From NCBI GenBank assembly GCA_964511945.1, contig CAZEHO010000033.1, forward strand, positions 1-35,380: a stretch of 35,380 nt of DNA. The letters are read 5' to 3'. The stretch comes from CAZEHO01 sp964511945 (GTDB taxonomy: Bacteria; Actinomycetota; Acidimicrobiia; Spongiisociales; UBA11373). Positions 32,078 through 35,380 of this stretch are shown piece after piece. Each line of letters begins with the position of its first letter. Position 1 is the stretch's first letter. The position numbers and the translations under genes were made by a program. The notes beneath the pieces are model-generated. The model searched no databases and was not told the DNA's origin. It saw only the letters and a list, made by a program, of their open reading frames with translations.

Positions 32078-33418
32078 CTATAGCTCGAGGATCCAGTTGA
32101 AAATGGTCGGGTCGTAGGTCGTGAAGTCCTGCACCAAGACGAGTCCATCACCCTGCACCTGGGCGATGCCCACGGCCGGCGAGCACTGACTCACCCACGG
32201 TTCCGGGCCAGGGCAGTTGGCTTCCGTCAGCAGGAACAAGTCGTAGATCTGACTCGTCGCCGCTTCGTGAATCGCCTCGGGCGAAAGGTTCGCCACCCCG
32301 ACGGCGTCCGCTGCCGCCGACACGACGTCGTAGGCGAACTGGACCCAGATCATGACCGAGAACACCTCACTCTGGAGGTACACGTCGGGGCCGTACTCCG
32401 CCAGGATCCGCCGCGCTTCCGTTGCGTCGGCATCTCCGGTCACGAACCCGGAGTTGTAGATCGAGAGATACCAACCCTCGGTGAACCCGGCATCCAGGTT
32501 CTCGGGGCTGAGGCACCAGTCGAGCGTGTAGACATCAACGTCGGCGCCGAGTGTGGCCAGACCATCGGCGATAGGTTGGCAACCTGTCGGATCCACGATC
32601 ACGAACAGCGCGTCGATCTCATCAACGTTCGCGGCAGCCAGAGCCCCGAGGTAATCGGCTTCTGCCTCATCGACGGCAACGCCGCGGGTCGTCCCGCCAT
32701 AGGCCTGCCACAGGCCATCGACCAGGAAGTAGCTCGACTCACCGATCTCGTTCCCCAGGTAGACCACTCCGATGTCGGTGTGACCCGCGGCAGACATCGC
32801 GTCGAGGGTCGCCTGGGCGATCACCAGTGACCCCGGATCGGTCAGGTAGAAACCGGGAACCATCAGGTCGGGAATGTCGTAGACGACTGCGCCGAACACC
32901 GGCTTTCCAGACAACCCAATCGTGTCCCACATCGCAGCTGAGTTCGTCAGCTGGAGGCCGATCATCAGGTCCGCATCGTCGTCGTTGGCGAACTGCTGAG
33001 CGCAAGCCACAGCGGACTCGGGATCATCACCTGTCCCGCAGAGTTCCATCTCGATGGGGACCCCATCGATTCCTCCCTGCTCTGCGTTCAGGTAGTCGAT
33101 GTAGGCCTGGGCCGCCACGCTGTCGTTCGGAAACGCCAGGAATCCAGATTCCTGGTTCACCACGAAGAACTTGATCGCGTCCGGTCCGGCCGGGGCTGCT
33201 GTGGTCGCCGGCGCCGCAGTCGTCGCGGTCGTTGCCGGCGCCGCAGTCGTCGCGGTCGTTGCCGGCGCCGCAGTCGTCGCTGGGGCTGCCGTCGTGGCTG
33301 GGGCTGCTGTCGTGGCCGGGGCCGCTGTCGTGGAGGCCGCATCATCGTCGTCACCACAGGCGGCGACGATCAGCCCCAGGGCAAGCAGTACCGCCAGCCA
33401 GCGAATTGATCTCCTCAT
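32078..33418 (-). CDS. livK: ABC transporter substrate-binding lipoprotein with TTAAPA linker
   Basis: ATG 33418 has GGAGG five bases upstream. The 446-residue protein has a lipoprotein signal ending IVAAC (C21) and an Asp run, then a low-complexity linker at 29-77 built of TTAAPA units that spaces the binding domain from the membrane. The rest is a type I periplasmic-binding fold: FLAFPNDSVAAQAYIDYLNAEQ (quoted from AAQAYIDYLNAEQGG), DGVPIEMELCGTGDDPESAV, VPGFYLTDPG, GVVYLGNEIG and FVIVDPTGCQPIADGL. Four Cys could form disulfides. It belongs to the branched-chain-type family but is distant from the first LivK, so another ligand is possible. The order livK, livHM, livG, livF, lrp is consistent with one operon. 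Confidence 0.85.
   Translation of the reverse strand: MRRSIRWLAVLLALGLIVAACGDDDDAASTTAAPATTAAPATTAAPATTAAPATTATTAAPATTATTAAPATTAAPAGPDAIKFFVVNQESGFLAFPNDSVAAQAYIDYLNAEQGGIDGVPIEMELCGTGDDPESAVACAQQFANDDDADLMIGLQLTNSAAMWDTIGLSGKPVFGAVVYDIPDLMVPGFYLTDPGSLVIAQATLDAMSAAGHTDIGVVYLGNEIGESSYFLVDGLWQAYGGTTRGVAVDEAEADYLGALAAANVDEIDALFVIVDPTGCQPIADGLATLGADVDVYTLDWCLSPENLDAGFTEGWYLSIYNSGFVTGDADATEARRILAEYGPDVYLQSEVFSVMIWVQFAYDVVSAAADAVGVANLSPEAIHEAATSQIYDLFLLTEANCPGPEPWVSQCSPAVGIAQVQGDGLVLVQDFTTYDPTIFNWILEL
33188..33334. repeat. Low-complexity tandem repeat coding the lipoprotein linker
   Basis: The linker DNA is made of short T-T-A-A-P-A coding units. Within it a 27-bp unit is repeated exactly (33208-33234 and 33235-33261) with a third partial copy up to about 33280. 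Such tracts change length by slippage or recombination, so linker length may vary among strains. Confidence 0.75.
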
Positions 33419-33502
33419 CTCTTCCTCCCTTGCCCGCTCTCATCTGTTCGAATGGGGGTTCTCGTCACATCTCGGTGGTGCACCGGCTCTCGTCGTGAGT
33501 CG

Positions 33503-34744
33503 TCACACCTCCGTCATTCCGACTTGCCAGATCTCGACGACATTGCCGTCGGGGTCCCTGCCGTAGGCGAGGGGACGGCCGTCACCGAGATCGGCCGGGG
33601 GACTGTGAAATCTCATGCCGGCTTCCACCAGGCGCCGGTACGCCTCCTCCACGTCGTCGACGGCTAGACACACGTGGTTCAGCCCGACGCGAGACACCGG
33701 ACGCTCGACGGGCGACCATTCGGGATCGGGATGGTGGAACTGGAAGAGTTCGAGACGCGTGTCTCCAAGTCGGAGCATCACCGTCACGCCCTTCGATCCG
33801 GACAAGCCCTGCAGGGCGTCGACGTCTGGCCGGCCATCCCAGGCCAGCCGCTCGACCTCGCGGAAGCCGAACATCTCGCAGTAGAAATCAACAAGACGGT
33901 CGATGTCGGGCGTCGAGATACCGGTGTGGTGGATTCCGGTGGCCCCGACGACCGACTCCGAGTCCGAGTCCACGTGTTCCTCGAGCGGCTCATGATCCGC
34001 TACGACCTGCCCGTGGATCATCTCGAAGAAGGGCAGGAGTTCGGCATGCGTGAAGATCCAGAACCGTCCCTCGCCGATTCCCTGAAGCACACGGTCTGCG
34101 ACTTCCTCCGGAGGGATCCGCCGTTCGCCTTCCTCCGGTTCGAACCCCTCGTTCATCGGGGTGTCGACGGCCCCCGGACAGAGGACTGAGATCGACACGC
34201 CGGTGCCCTCCAGTTCCGCGGCCAGAGAGGTCGACAACCCGACCACTGCATGCTTGGAGGCCGTGTACATCGGCGCTTCGGGCCACGGAGCGAGTCCGGC
34301 CCCGGATGAGGTGTTCAAGATGATGCCGCTCCCCCGCTCGAGCATCCCAGGCAGGAAGGTTCGGCAGCCGAGCAGCGGGCCAAGCACGTTCACTCGGTTC
34401 TGCGCCTCCCAATCCGCAAGCGGATCGGTGTCACGGAAGCCACCGAACAGCGTGATCCCGGCGTTGTTGCACAGGATGTCACAACGTCCGAAGCCTGACT
34501 CCACCTGCGAGGCAAGGGTGGCCCAGGAGGCGGCGTCACCGACGTCGAGGTGAGCCGCGATCGACTTGCTGGAACCCAGGAGCATTGAGAGGGTCTCCTC
34601 AGCGGCGGCGTGGTTGAGGTCGGCGGCGATGACGTAGGCCCCTTCTGCGGCGAACGCCTTGCAGAGTGCTCGGCCGATCCCACTGCCGGCACCGGTGACG
34701 ATGACGACCTTCTCAGCGAAGCTCTCGACGGCTCCTGCGGTCAT
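33503..34744 (-). CDS. SDR-VOC fusion protein (dehydrogenase joined to glyoxalase-fold domain)
   Basis: ATG 34744, with GGAGG nine bases upstream, gives 413 residues (the frame is open to 34816 without support). Residues 1-255 are a classical SDR: TGAGSGIG at 17-24, NNAG 93-96, S146/S147, Y160 and K164 (YTASK), and PGAVDTP. After a short acidic linker (DSDSES), residues 268-410 are a vicinal-oxygen-chelate domain: GIHHTGIS (His272/273), LELFQFH (Glu332), GLNHVCLAV (His357) and NVVEIW (Glu404), placed as the metal ligands of glyoxalase-type enzymes. VOC domains isomerise, epimerise or cleave metal-bound substrates, so a coupled two-step conversion on one substrate is likely. It is 84 bp upstream of livK on the same strand, perhaps cotranscribed. 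Confidence 0.85.
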   Translation of the reverse strand: MTAGAVESFAEKVVIVTGAGSGIGRALCKAFAAEGAYVIAADLNHAAAEETLSMLLGSSKSIAAHLDVGDAASWATLASQVESGFGRCDILCNNAGITLFGGFRDTDPLADWEAQNRVNVLGPLLGCRTFLPGMLERGSGIILNTSSGAGLAPWPEAPMYTASKHAVVGLSTSLAAELEGTGVSISVLCPGAVDTPMNEGFEPEEGERRIPPEEVADRVLQGIGEGRFWIFTHAELLPFFEMIHGQVVADHEPLEEHVDSDSESVVGATGIHHTGISTPDIDRLVDFYCEMFGFREVERLAWDGRPDVDALQGLSGSKGVTVMLRLGDTRLELFQFHHPDPEWSPVERPVSRVGLNHVCLAVDDVEEAYRRLVEAGMRFHSPPADLGDGRPLAYGRDPDGNVVEIWQVGMTEV

Positions 34745-34887
34745 GAGGCAGGTCCTCCCTTTGGCACCGCCATGCGGCATCCCAGACCGGCTTCTTGGCG
34801 GTTTCCAGCGTAGCACACCAGCTTAACGCCGGTATTATGCATCGTCGATCGATTCGGCGCCTGACCCTGGTTCAACGAGGTCTTGAG
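34745..34887. promoter_or_regulatory. Spacer upstream of the SDR-VOC gene
   Basis: The 143-bp gap between two same-strand genes is AT-richer around 34825-34860 (GCTTAACG, TATTATGCAT on the + strand). On the - strand TAATAC (34832-34837) could be a -10 box for the SDR-VOC gene; no clear -35 is seen. It also holds a TCGATCGA palindrome near 34848. Confidence 0.25.
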
Positions 34888-35380
34888 TCAGCCGTCCATC
34901 AGCCGTTCGAGCATCTGCGGCGCAAAGCCGGCAGTCATCCCCCCGTCCACCATGAGATTGGTTCCTGTGATGGACTGGCATTCGTCAGCCGAGAGAAACT
35001 GGAAGACCACCGCGATCTCATCCGGATCAACGAACCGTCCCATTGGGCACAAGGTCTTGATGAGCTCCCGTTGGGGATGGTCGACGGGCCACATCTCCCC
35101 CTCGGTCGGACCCGGGCTGACGACATTGACGCGAATCCCACGAGCAGCAAGCTCCATCGCAGCTCCGCGCGCCAGCATGACGAGCCCCGACTTCGCGGCG
35201 GAGTAGGCCGTCTCCCCGATGTTGCCGGTGTCGGTGACCAGTGTCCCCGTGAAGAGCACCGATCCGCCATCCCGCAGGTGTGGAATGGCCGACCGCAGCA
35301 AGCGGTAGTGAGCAAGCAGATTGACATCCACCATCCGCCCGAGCGATTCATCGTCGGTGTCCTCGACCATGACGAACTCG
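34888..35380 (-). CDS. Short-chain dehydrogenase/reductase, 5' end outside window
   Basis: The frame is open to the right edge: an ATG at 35370 exists but codons before it (EFV) continue without a stop, and the visible part starts in the middle of an SDR fold. Seen are VDVNLLAHYRLLRSAIPHL (quoted from NLLAHYRLL), GGSVLFTGTLVTDTG, the active-site AYSAAK (Tyr and Lys), GIRVNVVSPGPTEGEMW and the C-terminal ITGTNLMVDGGMTAGF. The catalytic Ser position is within FTGTLVTDTG, where Thr appears in place of the usual Ser. The NAD-binding N-terminus is missing only because of the window edge. The GGM tail is normal, unlike the SDR at 8378. Substrate unknown. Confidence 0.8.
   Translation of the reverse strand, partial: EFVMVEDTDDESLGRMVDVNLLAHYRLLRSAIPHLRDGGSVLFTGTLVTDTGNIGETAYSAAKSGLVMLARGAAMELAARGIRVNVVSPGPTEGEMWPVDHPQRELIKTLCPMGRFVDPDEIAVVFQFLSADECQSITGTNLMVDGGMTAGFAPQMLERLMDG

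Noticed and set aside
33188..33334. CRISPR-like or satellite array
   Set aside because: Repeats are adjacent without spacers and encode a TTAAPA linker in frame.

Overview
The window is a high-GC stretch (35,380 bp) with frequent GTG starts, strong purine-rich ribosome sites and dense, mostly short-spaced operons. Two substrate-binding lipoproteins carry an Asp-rich sequence right after the lipobox Cys (AACGDDD), one of them with a TTAAPA-type linker. Together with a truncated SARP-type regulator and the LLM-class flavin oxidoreductase this points to an actinobacterium, most likely an Acidimicrobiia-like lineage. The lineage is inferred from style, not from a marker gene.

Left part (1-9,140): the 3' part of a multi-spanning membrane protein; an RraA/HMG-aldolase-like protein; a large membrane-anchored Asp/Gly-repeat protein with a C-terminal NTF2-like domain; a truncated SARP regulator; a nitronate-monooxygenase-like flavoprotein; a TrmA/RumA-type RNA m5U methyltransferase; a TetR C-terminal fragment; and an SDR. 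Two of these (SARP, TetR) are remnants.

First transporter (9,281-13,930): a compact livKHMGF operon on the + strand for branched-chain amino acids or similar small acids, with 4-bp stop/start overlaps from livH to livF. Directly after livF come two gene remnants: a 43-bp copy of the 3' end of the SDR found at 20,646, and about 50 codons of the C-terminus of a LigB/DODA extradiol dioxygenase. An LLM flavin oxidoreductase follows on the - strand.

Middle (15,540-20,645): a 1,154-residue double zinc-ribbon / class III nucleotide cyclase / P-loop ATPase / helical-repeat protein, a uroporphyrinogen-decarboxylase-like protein, then a 448-bp stretch without a convincing gene that holds an inverted repeat and a degenerate tRNA-Lys-like sequence.

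Catabolic centre (20,646-27,512): an SDR is divergent from a four-gene operon made of an aldehyde:ferredoxin oxidoreductase (tungsten/molybdopterin type), a small NTF2/SnoaL-like protein, a fused alpha-beta E1 of a 2-oxoacid dehydrogenase, and its lipoyl E2. No E3 is present. This is the most interesting unit: a 2-oxoacid decarboxylating complex transcribed with an aldehyde/acid-interconverting AOR.

Second transporter (27,523-33,418, - strand): livK, a fused livH-livM permease, livG, livF, then a tandem-duplicated Lrp/AsnC regulator 16 bp after livF. It converges on the E1/E2 operon. A plausible reading is import of branched-chain amino acids, conversion to 2-oxoacids elsewhere, E1/E2 decarboxylation, AOR handling of the derived aldehydes or acids, and Lrp sensing of the ligand. 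Upstream of livK lies an SDR-VOC fusion protein, and the right edge cuts through another SDR.
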